Below are positions 49,601 to 62,947 of a stretch of 64,000 bases of DNA, piece by piece. This DNA is from Trematomus loennbergii (Eukaryota > Chordata > Actinopteri > Perciformes > Nototheniidae), in the NCBI GenBank assembly GCA_012861695.1, contig JAAOOA010000056.1, positions 8,841,207 to 8,905,206 on the forward strand. Direction: 5' to 3'. The notes below the pieces were generated by a model. The model saw only the letters and a list, made by a program, of their open reading frames with translations, had not been told where the DNA came from and did no database searches. The position numbers and the translations under genes are program-made. Every line of letters starts with the position of its first letter. The first letter of the stretch is position 1.

Positions 49601-50930
49601 ATTAAATCAGTTAATGCCCGTGTGTTGTTATAGAGAACACATTGTTCTCAGTGCAGAACACTATAACCAGTGTTCTGGAGGGACGGTAACCTCTCTTCCA
49701 TTTGGCTCTGCAAAACTTGCAGTTTCAGTTTCCTTGTTGTGGCAGAGATTTGAGCACGATGCTGAAATCATTATATGATCTTTTTTAAAGGTTTTGTCAA
49801 TGAACAAGAACTTAAACATCGGTTCAAATAATATTAGGATGGGATGAATGACTTCTTATAGACTCCAAACAATAAGAACATTGTTAAATTAGCAAACCTT
49901 TGTTTTCTCAGCATTTGAACCAGGGTTAGGGTTAAGGGTAAGGGTTAGGGTTTTGAATAAAGAGTAACAAAGAGTAAGTAGTCCGTGAGCTACCCTCATT
50001 TAACTTAGCTGGACAGTGTGTTTAACTGCCACAAATCACATATTAAACAGATTTAGATTTTCTTTAGGTTGAGCCAAGATTGCAAGAACAGCTGCATCAA
50101 CTTCCCCGACTTCCTCCTATTGCGTTTTTGCACTTATTCAGAAAGGATATTCCAGACTGACTAGCCAGGGTAGCAGGCTGCTACTGAGGAGCAGAGCCTC
50201 TGTGGAGCTGTCAGTGTGAGTGAACACACAGATCTTTCTTCGTCAGTGGTGCTTAGGTGACTGATGGTCCTGGGAACTGTAGAAAACCTTGTCTAAAAAT
50301 GACATATTAATGTATACAAATGTTCTAAATTGATTTACTGATAAATAGTTGGAAACAGACACATTATCAGGTATTTTCAAGTAGTCAGTGACAGCACAAG
50401 CAAACAACCCTGCCATACCTTTAAATAGTGTTCTTAAAGACAGTGTATGTGAGAAACATGACGTTAGTCTCTATGGAAACATATGGGGAAACATATGGAA
50501 ATGTTACTGTCTGCATGCTTGGCCACTGCTCAATGGTGTCCCAATAATGTATATACAGTGTACTTAATGGACTTTCTCTGTACAAATAATAAGGATAGGT
50601 GCATGGGCTCCAGCTGTATGGTTTCCAGCATACCTGTATTAAAAACTGACTGAAAATGTTAATTAAAAAGATGTCATGAGATTATACTAATGAAGTTTCA
50701 TGGCAGCATCTCTATCAAAGTTTGTATTAAAAAACGATATATTTTTAAGGCAGCAACATTTTTCTTCTGAATGATAAAAGCAGGTGGTTTTATGGATTTC
50801 ACAACAAAAAAAGCTGCACAATGCTATGCAACACTACATTAATAAGAACAATGAAAGGTAATCATTCTCTGTGGGTTCTTTAGAACGAGCGACCCCTTTC
50901 ATTACTATTTTCTTGATTTTATTACTATTT
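46687..50930. other. Intergenic, no gene recognised
   Basis: AT-rich, largely unique sequence. A telomere-like stretch lies at 49922-49951. No exon with good splice sites and coding composition was seen on either strand, and no transposon ends were recognised. Confidence 0.5.
49922..49951 (+). repeat. Short interstitial telomere-like repeat
   Basis: AGGGTTAGGGTTAAGGGTAAGGGTTAGGGTT-type sequence: about five (TTAGGG)-like units, two of them slightly altered. A shorter version occurs at about 61768 (TTAGGGTTAGGGTTT). Confidence 0.8.
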
Positions 50931-50956
50931 ACGGTGGCCCTGAAGTGCAAGTCAAA

Positions 50957-52168
50957 ACAGCATTTCAGGAAACACCACAGCATTTCAGAAAACACCACAG
51001 CATTTCAGAAAACGCTACAGCATTTCAGAAAACACTACAGCATTTCAGAAACACTACAGCATTTCACAAAACGCAACAGCATTTCAGAAAACACAACAGC
51101 ATTTCAGAAAACGCTACAGCATTTCAGAAAACACTACAGCATTTCACAAAACACTACAGCATTTCAGAAAACACCACAGCATTTCAGAAAACGCTACAGC
51201 ATTTCAGAAAACACACAGCATTTCAGAAAACACTACAGCATTTCAGAAAACGCTACAGCATTTCAGAAAACACTACAGCATTTCAGAAAACACTACAGCA
51301 TTTCAGAAAACGCAACAGCATTTCAGAAAACACACAGCATTTCAGAAAACGCTACAGCATTTCAGAAAACACCACAGTATTTCAGAAAACACCACATTTT
51401 CAGAAACACCACAGCATTTCAGAAAACACCACAGCATTTCAGAAAACACTACAGCATTTCAGAAAACACTACAGCATTTCAGAAAACACCACAGCATTTC
51501 AGAAAACACTACAGCATTTCAGAAACACTACAGCATTTCAGAAACACACAGCATTTCCAAAACGCCGCAGCATTTCAGAAAACACCACAGCATTTCAGAA
51601 AACACCACAGCATTTCACAAAACACTACAGCATTTCAGAAAACACAACAGCATTTCACAAAACGCTACAGCATTTCACAAAACGCTACAGCATTTCACAA
51701 ACACTACAGCATTTCAGAAACGCTACAGCATTTCACAAGACACTACAGCATTTCACAAAACACCACAGCATTTCAGAAAACACCACAGCATTTCAGAAAA
51801 CACCACAGCATTTCACAAAACACTACAGCATTTCAGAAAACACAACAGCATTTCACAAACAACAGCATTTCAGAAAACACCACAGCATTTCAGAAAACAC
51901 CACAGCATTTCAGAAAACACACAGCATTTCACAAAACGCTACAGCATTTCACAAAACGCTACAGCATTTCACAAAACACTACAGCATTTCAGAAAACGCT
52001 ACAGCATTTCACAAACACCAGCATTTCACAAAACACCACAGCATTTCAGAAAACACCACAGCATTTCAGAAAACACCACAGCATTTCACAAACACTACAG
52101 CATTTCACAAAACACTACAGCATTTCACAAAACGCTACAGCATTTCAGAAAACGCTACAGCATTTCAA
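50957..52168 (+). repeat. Minisatellite, about 60 copies of a 20-bp unit
   Basis: The consensus unit is CAGCATTTCAGAAAACACYA, with variants CAGAAAAC/CACAAAAC and ACACCA/ACACTA/ACGCTA/ACACAA. Occasional 1-3-base losses give 17-19-bp units. Because the unit contains no stop in any plus-strand frame and is not a multiple of three, it creates long overlapping open frames of 462 and 427 codons that are not genes. The CACAAAAC form clusters in the right half. It is the expanded left subterminal region of the 50931-55833 transposon. Confidence 0.95.
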
Positions 52169-52184
52169 TTTACGGAAAGGGTAT

Positions 52185-52280
52185 TCCTTTGTGATTGGAC
52201 AGAGCCAGCCAGAGAAGCACTGCTGTGATTGGTTGTTTTTGCTGCCAGTCAAGAAATGACGCTTCGTGATTGGTCAGCAC
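52185..52280 (+). promoter_or_regulatory. Three GTGATTGG (inverted CCAAT) boxes
   Basis: GTGATTGG occurs at about 52191, 52226 and 52267, spaced 35-41 bp, directly inside the 20-bp array. Multiple CCAAT boxes suggest a former transposase promoter or enhancer. No transcript start is identifiable. Confidence 0.4.
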
Positions 52281-52461
52281 CCGACAGCGCAACATGTCCT
52301 GAAACATCAGCCGTTAGCTGTTAGCACACAGAGCTCACAGCTCCTCATATCAGGGGCCCGGAAGCAGGGGGGCCAAGGGCCATTGGCCCCCCCACTTTAC
52401 AGCCCTGCCCCACATTTTCGCAGAGGCGGATGCCACGGAACCAACAAGTCCTCCAACTCAT

Positions 52462-53990
52462 ACGACCAAATGGGTCGATTGTTCAAGCCCTTATTACGAC
52501 CAAATAGGTCGATTGTTCAAGCGCTTATTACGACCTATAATCACGTTTTAAAGTTTTCGACCTCTAGTGCTCCCGTTGAATGCAAACGCTACGGAGGGTC
52601 GTATATTCACAAATAACCCTCTCTGGAAAATCCTAAATTGTAGGATAGTTTGGCCATTAAAATGCTTTTTGATTAGATTTCTAGCGAGAAGTGTATATTG
52701 TACTTTCAGAATCCACGTCCAGTGGATGTATAGGATCAATAGTTTGATAGATATTACGAAGATGATTTGAAGTCTCGCCTGGAGAACGTGTATATGCGGC
52801 AGCGTCCATGTAAAGTTAGCGTCAACCCTCACGGGTGAAAACAGTATTTCCGGTCTCGAAGTTTTCATAATAAAACCATATTCCCCTCACTGTCAAATGA
52901 TTTTAAAGCTATATCTGCAGTACTCATCCACTAAAAACATCAGTTTATCCTTGTTAATTACACAACATTAATTGGTTTAAATTGTGTACAATGCTTTTGT
53001 GTTTTTCCCATAGATCTTTCCCTTTCGATTCTGAGAGACACATATCTTTTTTCAGAGGTTTTGATAGGCTAAAACATCGAACTTGAAGCTCGGTGATTGG
53101 ATGTTTTAGCCGCAATGCACGTTGGGATATGGTGTTTATGCGATATGAAATCCGAAAACATTTAACATGCTGGGCTGGACCCGTTCGAGTCCAGTTTAGG
53201 ATAGTCTGCCGTGGTTACATTCCATTTCAAAGAGCTGTTTGACGCTCGGCGTAACCTTGTCGCACTGCCACTCAAACATCCAATCACAGAGCTTGAGGAC
53301 TAATCACGAGGTTTGTAAAGCAAGGCGGATGTTGTAGTCCCGAACGATAGCTGAGGATTCTGGGTAGTGTAGTGTCTTCGGAAACTCTGTAGTGTCTAAA
53401 CTCCGAAAAAACTATGAGTTTCTCCGAATCGAAGGTTAAAAACACAAAAGCATTGTACACAATTTAAACCAATCAATATTGTGTAGGATAAAGGATAAAC
53501 TGATGTTTTTTAGTTGATGAGTAATGCAGATATCACTGTGAAATCATTTGACAGTGAGGGGAATACATCCGGTTTTATTATGAAAACTTCGAGACCGGAA
53601 ATACTGTTTTCACCCCGTGAGGGTTGACGCCAACTTTACATGGACGCTGTGGTAAGACGTAGTATACTGTATATACGTTCTCCTGGCGAGACCTCAAATC
53701 ATCTTCGTAATATCTATCAAACTATAGATCCTACACATCCACTGGACGTAGATTGTAAAAGTACAATATACACTTCTCGCTAGAAATCTAATCAAAAAGC
53801 ATTTTAATGGCCGAACTATTCCACAATTTAGGATTTTCCAGAGAGGGTTATTTGTGAATAAACGACCCTCCGGAGCGTTTGCAATCAAAGGGAGCATGTT
53901 GTTTCTTACACGACCACTAGAGGTGCTACACTTTAAAACGTGTCTATGGGTCGTAATAAGCTGCTGAACAATCAACCTATTTGGTCGTTT
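52462..53990. mobile_element. Palindromic (long inverted-repeat) element, about 1.5 kb
   Basis: The left arm (52462-about 53030) is repeated inverted at about 53435-53990: for example GAGGGTCGTATATTCACAAA / TTTGTGAATAAACGACCCTC, ATTAGATTTCTAGCGAGAAG / CTTCTCGCTAGAAATCTAAT and GTTTTCATAATAAAACC / GGTTTTATTATGAAAAC. A 34-bp subunit with ACGACCAAATRGGTCGATTG is duplicated at the left tip. The loop holds the module shared with 44935-45260. It sits within the 50931-55833 element. Confidence 0.88.
53180..53385 (+). repeat. Module shared with 44935-45137
   Basis: This segment forms most of the loop of the palindromic element. Key matching blocks are TAGTCTGCCGTGGTT, GAGCTGTTTGACGCTCGGCG and GGGTAGTGTAGTGTCTTCGG. 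It is preceded by TTGGATGTTTTAGCCGCAAT, also present in the arms of the 36011-45822 element. Confidence 0.85.
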
Positions 53991-54343
53991 TTTGTAGGAG
54001 GACAGGCTGCGCGGAACACTGTACATCCCGTTTCAAGAATTCCCCTCTACTCTAAAATCGCATCTAAAAAGAACGCGATCTGATCTAGCTGTGTATATTT
54101 TGTTATTTTTGCAAATGAGAGATGATAAGACAATCTCATTAGCTACAGGCAGCGACAGAGGCTCATATATTGTATTAGGTAAAATAAAGCAGGCAAACAT
54201 AACAGGAAGAATATGTACATTTTAATCCAATCAAAGAGGACATTGTCACACCATTCAAATGTATCCATGTACATTACAACCAATAAAAAGCTTAGATTTG
54301 TTTCTTTGTTACGTTGTTCTGAGTCAGCCTTGATATCGCAAAC

Positions 54344-54904
54344 ATGTCAGAAGAACCAGCGCATAATTCAATAAAATACAGTCAAACAAAACTGAACTTC
54401 AACAACTTCAATGTCACATCCCTGACATCCACAAGTCCGGAGCCTGGCCCTTCAACCCTAGAACCAGCGCAGCCAGATGAACCCCAAAGCAGCAGCTCCG
54501 CGACCGCTGAGACTGTCAAAACCGCCGGCATCGTTGAACAGAAACAGGCTGGTTCCGACTGCATGGATGTTTGTTGTCGGGACATTGAGACGGGTAAAGC
54601 TGCACAGCTAATTGTAGAAAAAAAGGAGACCGCTAGATTATTTGGGCAAAGAGAAAGGTACTTCAATGCAGAATGGTACAAAAACAGAGAGTGGTTAATT
54701 CTTTGCAAAACCACTAAACGAGCCTTCTCTGAAATATGCAGATTTGCTGCTGTCAAACGGCTTGTAACTTTCTCCAAATGTGGAGATGACAGCTTTGTAA
54801 ATTCCAGAGTTAATAACTGGAAAAAGTGCCCAAGCCTCCTGGACAGCCACGAAAAGTCTCATTTTCACAGTGTGTTAAAAAAAGTGCGTAAGTGCATAAA
54901 TTAA
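54344..54904 (+). CDS. TTF-type zinc-finger protein, probable first exon of a hAT-like transposase
   Basis: The frame has 186 codons from ATG 54344. The N-terminal part contains SQTKLNFNNF, then a Pro/Ser/Glu-rich linker. Residues about 104-180 read RYFNAEWYKNREWLILCKTT, then a CRFAAVKR segment, VNNWKKCPSLLDSH and EKSHFHS. This order (aromatic WY, Cys pair, WK, H...S..H) is the layout of the TTF-type zinc finger preceding the catalytic domain in ZMYM-like hAT transposases. The expected first Cys of the CxxC appears altered (SEIC), so the finger may be damaged. A perfect splice donor GTAAGT begins at 54888, before the stop, suggesting translation once continued into a lost exon. A CCAATAAAAAG stretch lies 50 bp upstream of the ATG. 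Confidence 0.6.
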   Translation: MSEEPAHNSIKYSQTKLNFNNFNVTSLTSTSPEPGPSTLEPAQPDEPQSSSSATAETVKTAGIVEQKQAGSDCMDVCCRDIETGKAAQLIVEKKETARLFGQRERYFNAEWYKNREWLILCKTTKRAFSEICRFAAVKRLVTFSKCGDDSFVNSRVNNWKKCPSLLDSHEKSHFHSVLKKVRKCIN

Positions 54905-55711
54905 TGTCGTCTTCTTCTGTTTGCTTTAATACAGGCTACGTAGTTATGCAGCGCCCCCTCTGCCAGTAAATGGAACTACTACAAGGAACCCTGTTAATTA
55001 TGTGCAGTTATTTCACGACTTTTATTATACACCTTGAAAGAATTACCGAGGTCCGGACCTCGGTGATCTCAATGGTGGATACGGCCATGCCTGTAGCCAG
55101 AGGCGTGCCTGTAGATTTAGCATTTCTTTGACCATCACATACACACACTTTTTGCCCCCCCCCACTTCTGAAATGAATCATATCTGTTCAGAAACTGGAC
55201 AAAAGTTAAACATGAACAAACCACAGACTGTCTATGTCATGGTGAATACAGTCGCTGCTTTATTTATGTCTGTATGCCGTTGTTGTGAGTTTGGACGGAG
55301 CAGCTACAGGTTGGTTTATCCTAATCGATCCAATCTCCATTCAGAAAACACGCATTTTAAAAGGTTTTTCTTCTGCCGTCTTGTCTGCACACTTGTCACA
55401 GCATTAATTCATGGTTTGTACTTACCGGTATCAGTATGTTGTTACTTCGGCATTATTTTGAAACGTATATTACAATTAAATCACGGTAAAATATGTTCAT
55501 TTTGTTGTAGTTGGTATCTACCAAAGTATTTTCATGGATATAAGCCCCGCCCCCTCTCCAGCACATCTTGTTTGAATGACAGGAGTAAACTACACAGCTG
55601 ACATCCGCGGTGAAACCAAGCGGCAAACTCTGGGGCAGAGCCGGGAGGCCAATAAGGAAGTGCCACAAACTGCAGTTCATCTATTGGCCGATAGGCGATG
55701 ACTGCAGAAAG

Positions 55712-55812
55712 TGTTTTGTGAAATGCTGTAGCGTTTTCTGAAATGCTGTGGTGTTTCCTGAAATGCTGTAGCGTTTTCTGAAATGCTGTGGTGTTTCCTG
55801 AAATGCTGTTTG
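55712..55812 (-). repeat. Inverted right-end copies of the 20-bp repeat (5 units)
   Basis: Five copies of the reverse-complemented unit (GAAATGCTGTRGYGTTT) lead to the right terminus. They match the first units at the left end, including the same TTTCAGGAAACACC variant nearest the tip. Confidence 0.93.
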
Positions 55813-56072
55813 ACTTCACTTCAGGGCCACCGTAATTATCCTATATTTCACATTGCAGACTTTTTGGTAAGACATGACTTTGAATCGATGGATACTTAAG
55901 TCTAGATACGAATCAATACAAAATATTAAGACTTTTGTTTTCCCTTCCATTTTTCACAAGTTCAAATCCAAGACTTATTCCTTTGCAGAGAGAAAAGGCG
56001 TTTATCTCAAATTTCGGTCACAAATGTTATGTCAGTGAGCACTGCTGCCAAGATAATCTTTCAACCTCACAG

Positions 56073-57513
56073 GTGTGACATATCAAGATGCTGATTAAAC
56101 AGCATGATTATTGGACAGGTGTGCCTCAGGCCCCGCTCACACGGGACCGTTTGCGTTTATGCACAGTATGCGTATTCAAAAAAGTCTTCCGTTCACATGC
56201 ATTTGTTTCATTTAACGTGTCTGTTCAAACGAGGCCGCTGGAAACGCTGTAGTACATATGCTGGGACTGTAAGTGGCGCTGTAACTTCCGCCAAAATACA
56301 CCAAAAGCCGCGAAGAAGAGCAACCGAGCAGCCCCGCTGCAATGTTGCCATGGCTACCCTTCTGTTTAAGCCCCGAAACTGAAACTGAAACTGAAAGAAA
56401 CTGAAAGAAACCGAATCTGTGGATATTGCATCCCGACCAAGAAGCACGTCTCCGTGGAGAGGACGGCTCAGAAAGAGAGAGATATTCTCTACAAATACCG
56501 GGTGAGATCCTCCTTTGTCAATATAATGGATCAATGCATGAAATCTGACTCTGTTTATTTTGTTTAAGGAGTATATTGGGCGTTAACAATTCTGGTTTGC
56601 CTTTTATAATATTATTTCATTCAAGAACCCCTTGTGCGTTTAATTAACACAGCTATTTTTGATAGTTGCTACAGCAGTGAGCAGGAGAGGTGGGGAGAGG
56701 CGGGGCTATCGTTATTTTTTCAGGAAATATTCGTATCGAGGTGATTACACGGACTCGGTTGACCCCCCAGAGCGTTTCGTTTGCAAATCTATCCACCTTG
56801 GGACCCGTTATCGTTTGTGGGGTCAGTTTCTATCGGCCTCGTGTAAATAATAGGGCTATACGCACGCGAAACTATGCAGATACAAGCAGTTTTCTCCTCG
56901 TGTAAACGGCGCCTCAGACTGGCCACACAATCATTTTCAGTTTTATCACACAACGTAATGCCACAGATGGTACAACTCTAGAGGGAGGGAACTATTGGCG
57001 TGCTGGAGGGAATGTCCACCAGAGCTGTTGCCTGCAAATTAAAAGTTCATTCCAGCACCCTAAGCTGTCTCAAATTGTTTGTTTAAGAGACTTTGGCTGA
57101 CTTCACAACTGCAGACCATGTGTATTAACCCCAGCTAGGACCTTCACATCCGGCCTTTCGGCTACAAGATTGTCTTTAACAGCAACTCACACAGCGGATG
57201 CAAAATTTGGTTTGCATGACCAAAACATTTCTGCACAAACTGTCAGAAACCGTCTCAGGGGTTTAGTCCTTCCAGCAGTCGCTTATCATTAACAACTTAA
57301 GTGGTCAAATTCTCATCTTTAACGACATCGTTGAGTTCTTTTAACATAAATCACACAAAATTGTGTCCCTACTCATGTGAAATCTATAGTGAGTGCTTGA
57401 TAAATCCAGAGTTCAGAGTGCTTGCTTGTTTTTAGGATAAATCTGCACGTTAGAGTGGCACACCTGTAATAATCATGCTGTTTAATCAGCATCTTGATTT
57501 GACACACCGGGCT
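56073..57513. mobile_element. DNA element with about 50-bp inverted ends, split by a nested insertion
   Basis: The left end CAGGTGTGACATATCAAGAT...CAGCATGATTATT...CAGGTGTGCC recurs inverted at 57460-57513 (GGCACACCTGTAATAATCAT...GATTTGACACACC). This is a familiar teleost repeat with a central CACAACGTAATGCCACAGAT. It has no coding sequence. The left arm is separated from the body by the 781-bp element described next. Confidence 0.75.
56130..56910. mobile_element. Nested DNA element (781 bp)
   Basis: Inverted ends GCCCCGCTCACACG / CGTGTAAACGGC are flanked by a 7-bp duplication GCCTCAG (56123-56129 and 56911-56917). Further matches inside include GTTTGCGTTTATGCACAGTA and its inverted counterpart TGCATAG. 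It carries the GAAACGCTGTAGTACATATG segment found also in the MITE at 12028-12524. There is no transposase. Confidence 0.75.
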
Positions 57514-58164
57514 CACTAACACAGATTTCTTTGTCAATACATTTTTGTCTTTGATGTGCATAGGAGAAGACTTAGATCCAGTTATATCCAGAGTTTATAT
57601 ATCTGTTCAGTGTAATCAAATACAATTAAATCAGATAGCTGCTGTGACTCATTTATTTACAGTGCATCAGTGCATACAATGGCACCGGTTTAAATCCAGT
57701 TCACAGCTGTGATGTTCAGCATGCTAACGTCAAAGTTATTTCCTATTTCTTGTCATTGTCATCTGATAAAGAAGGAATGTAATAAAAAGGAATTCTTCCA
57801 CAGGCTTACTTGTGGCTTAAACCCTGTGGCATGGTGTTTTATGACAGATGTAAATCTCAGCGTGATCTTGTTCTGGTGCGTGTGTAATAAACCATTTCAG
57901 TAGCATCATAGAAAACCTATAAAACAAATCCCTCTCTTTCTTTAAATTCGTCACACACAGGCTTCCCCCATTCTGAATATGAGTTTGTGCGTGTGCGGGT
58001 GTGTAACGATTTATACTCTCCTGCTTTTGTGAGAAGAGAAAAGAAAACGTCCTGTCCTACACTGGGAGGGGTGTGTTTGAAAAAGGTATTTTCTGATGTC
58101 ACACATGCTGGTGGAGTCTCAGCTGACGAATATTTAGAGCTTCAAAGAAATACAGAAATGCACG

Positions 58165-58165
<1 letters not shown>
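57514..58165. other. Intergenic, no gene recognised
   Basis: Unique-looking AT-rich sequence before the CA array. Nothing coding is supported. Confidence 0.5.

Positions 58166-58243
<78 letters not shown>
58166..58243 (+). repeat. (CA)39 microsatellite
   Basis: An uninterrupted CA run of 78 bp. Confidence 0.97.
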
Positions 58244-58245
<2 letters not shown>

Positions 58246-58377
58246 GTTGACGTCCACTTTCAGTCTTCAGGAACCAGGAAGTCCCTTGTTGATCATATAA
58301 CATCTGGAGTGCACAATCCCTGAATCCCAGGGTTCCCCTGGCAACACTAAATCAACAGCCAGACCACTGCCTGCCCT

Positions 58378-62089
<3,712 letters not shown>

Positions 62090-62310
62090 ATGTTTGTTGG
62101 TTTGTCATTGTGTCTGCAGTATTACCAAAAAACAACTGGCCGGATTTTCATAAAACTTGGTAGAATGGTGGAGCATTGGCTAAATAAGCAACAACATCAT
62201 TTTAGAGCGGATAGAATAACAGGGCTGATGCACGCTTTATTTTTCACTATTGGAAAGCGCATTGGCCAAGGTCTGCGCTATCCAAGTTCCCTTCTAATTG
62301 TATTTGTTGT
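62090..62310 (+). repeat. Decayed dispersed repeat fragment
   Basis: CTGGCCGGATTTTCATAAAACTTGG, GGTGGAGCATTGGCTAA, AGAGCGGAT...GCTGATGCACG, TTTTTCACTATTGG and AAGGTCTGCGCTATCCAAGT follow the order of a widespread vertebrate repeat whose consensus I recall (GGAACTTGGTGGAAGGGTGG ... GGTCTGCGCTCTCCGAGT). It is heavily diverged. An 82-codon frame across it is not a gene. Confidence 0.55.
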
Positions 62311-62863
62311 GGAAACAATTATTCAAATAACCCTATAATTGTACTAAAGAAAAACATAAACACATGCTGCCTTAGTGAAGTTGGAAAACTGAGGGCCAAA
62401 ATCACAATAACATGTACTCCACTAGCCTCTGCTCCATACTGTACTTCACGTTTCTGTATAGGATTTGATGAAGGGGATTGTGTTTACTGTAAATCCACGT
62501 AGTCCCTAAACTGTCGTCATCTTTATCACCGTGCAGAACCTGAAGTGGTCATCAAGCTCACATAAGGAGACCCTCCCTTACAAGAATCATTGGTCCTTTA
62601 ATCAGCTTCCACTGGGAGGGGTCAAATTGGCTCAGCTTTATCAAATTAGAGCGCGTGCAATGTGCACCGTGGGATCCCAGTGGTGTGTGTGTAAGACAGA
62701 GAATGAAAGAGACAAGCAGCAAAGTACAAACAAAAAAATTGATACAGAAAAAGAGAAAAAGATAGAGGACACATGGGTCCTATTAGGCCAGGGAACACTG
62801 GATATACTGTAGTGCACAGATTATTACACACTCTTTCAGAAAACATGCCTTTACACAACTCAC

Positions 62864-62947
62864 CTTCAATGTGATGGCTAGCCTCGGAGTCGTGGCTCAC
62901 TGTGGGTCCAATTTCGATGTGCCAGTTCAGACTGGAGTTATGGTCCT
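62864..62947 (-). other. Exon-like segment of an unidentified gene (84 bp)
   Basis: Read on the minus strand: acceptor ATCATGTTGCAG, 84 bp, donor GTGAGT. Only one of three frames is open; it reads DHNSSLNWHIEIGPTVSHDS then EASHHIE, entering and leaving in the same phase (84 is a multiple of 3). Composition is protein-like and GC-richer than the surroundings. I do not recognise the protein. It could be an internal exon of a neighbouring minus-strand gene extending right of the window, or a chance match. Confidence 0.45.

Larger units (their letters stand above)
50931..55833 (+). mobile_element. 4.9-kb inverted-repeat DNA transposon with subterminal 20-bp repeats
   Basis: Left end ACGGTGGCCCTGAAGTGCAA pairs with right end ACTTCAGGGCCACCGT. 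Both ends then run into the same 20-bp motif around CAGCATTTCAGAAAAC (inverted on the right). Subterminal repeats of this kind bind transposase in hAT and CACTA elements. The body holds CCAAT boxes, a palindromic nested element and the first exon of a TTF-zinc-finger protein. No clean target duplication is visible, perhaps because the ends have decayed. Confidence 0.8.

Noticed and set aside
50957..52168. CRISPR-like array
   Set aside because: Units are contiguous 20-mers with no unique spacers, in vertebrate DNA, and belong to a transposon end.
50871..52259. Two overlapping open frames of 462 and 427 codons with repeating HFRKHYSISENTTAFQKTLQ-like periods
   Set aside because: They arise because the 20-bp repeat has no stop in any plus-strand frame and cycles through all frames; the two proteins are the same repeat read in two phases. 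No promoter, splice or non-repeat domain supports translation.
54382..54777. 131-codon minus-strand frame
   Set aside because: Antisense shadow of the TTF-finger frame at 54344-54904.
55128..55601. 157-codon plus-strand frame rich in Cys and Leu
   Set aside because: No recognisable domain, lies in transposon DNA, and composition matches chance AT-rich translation.
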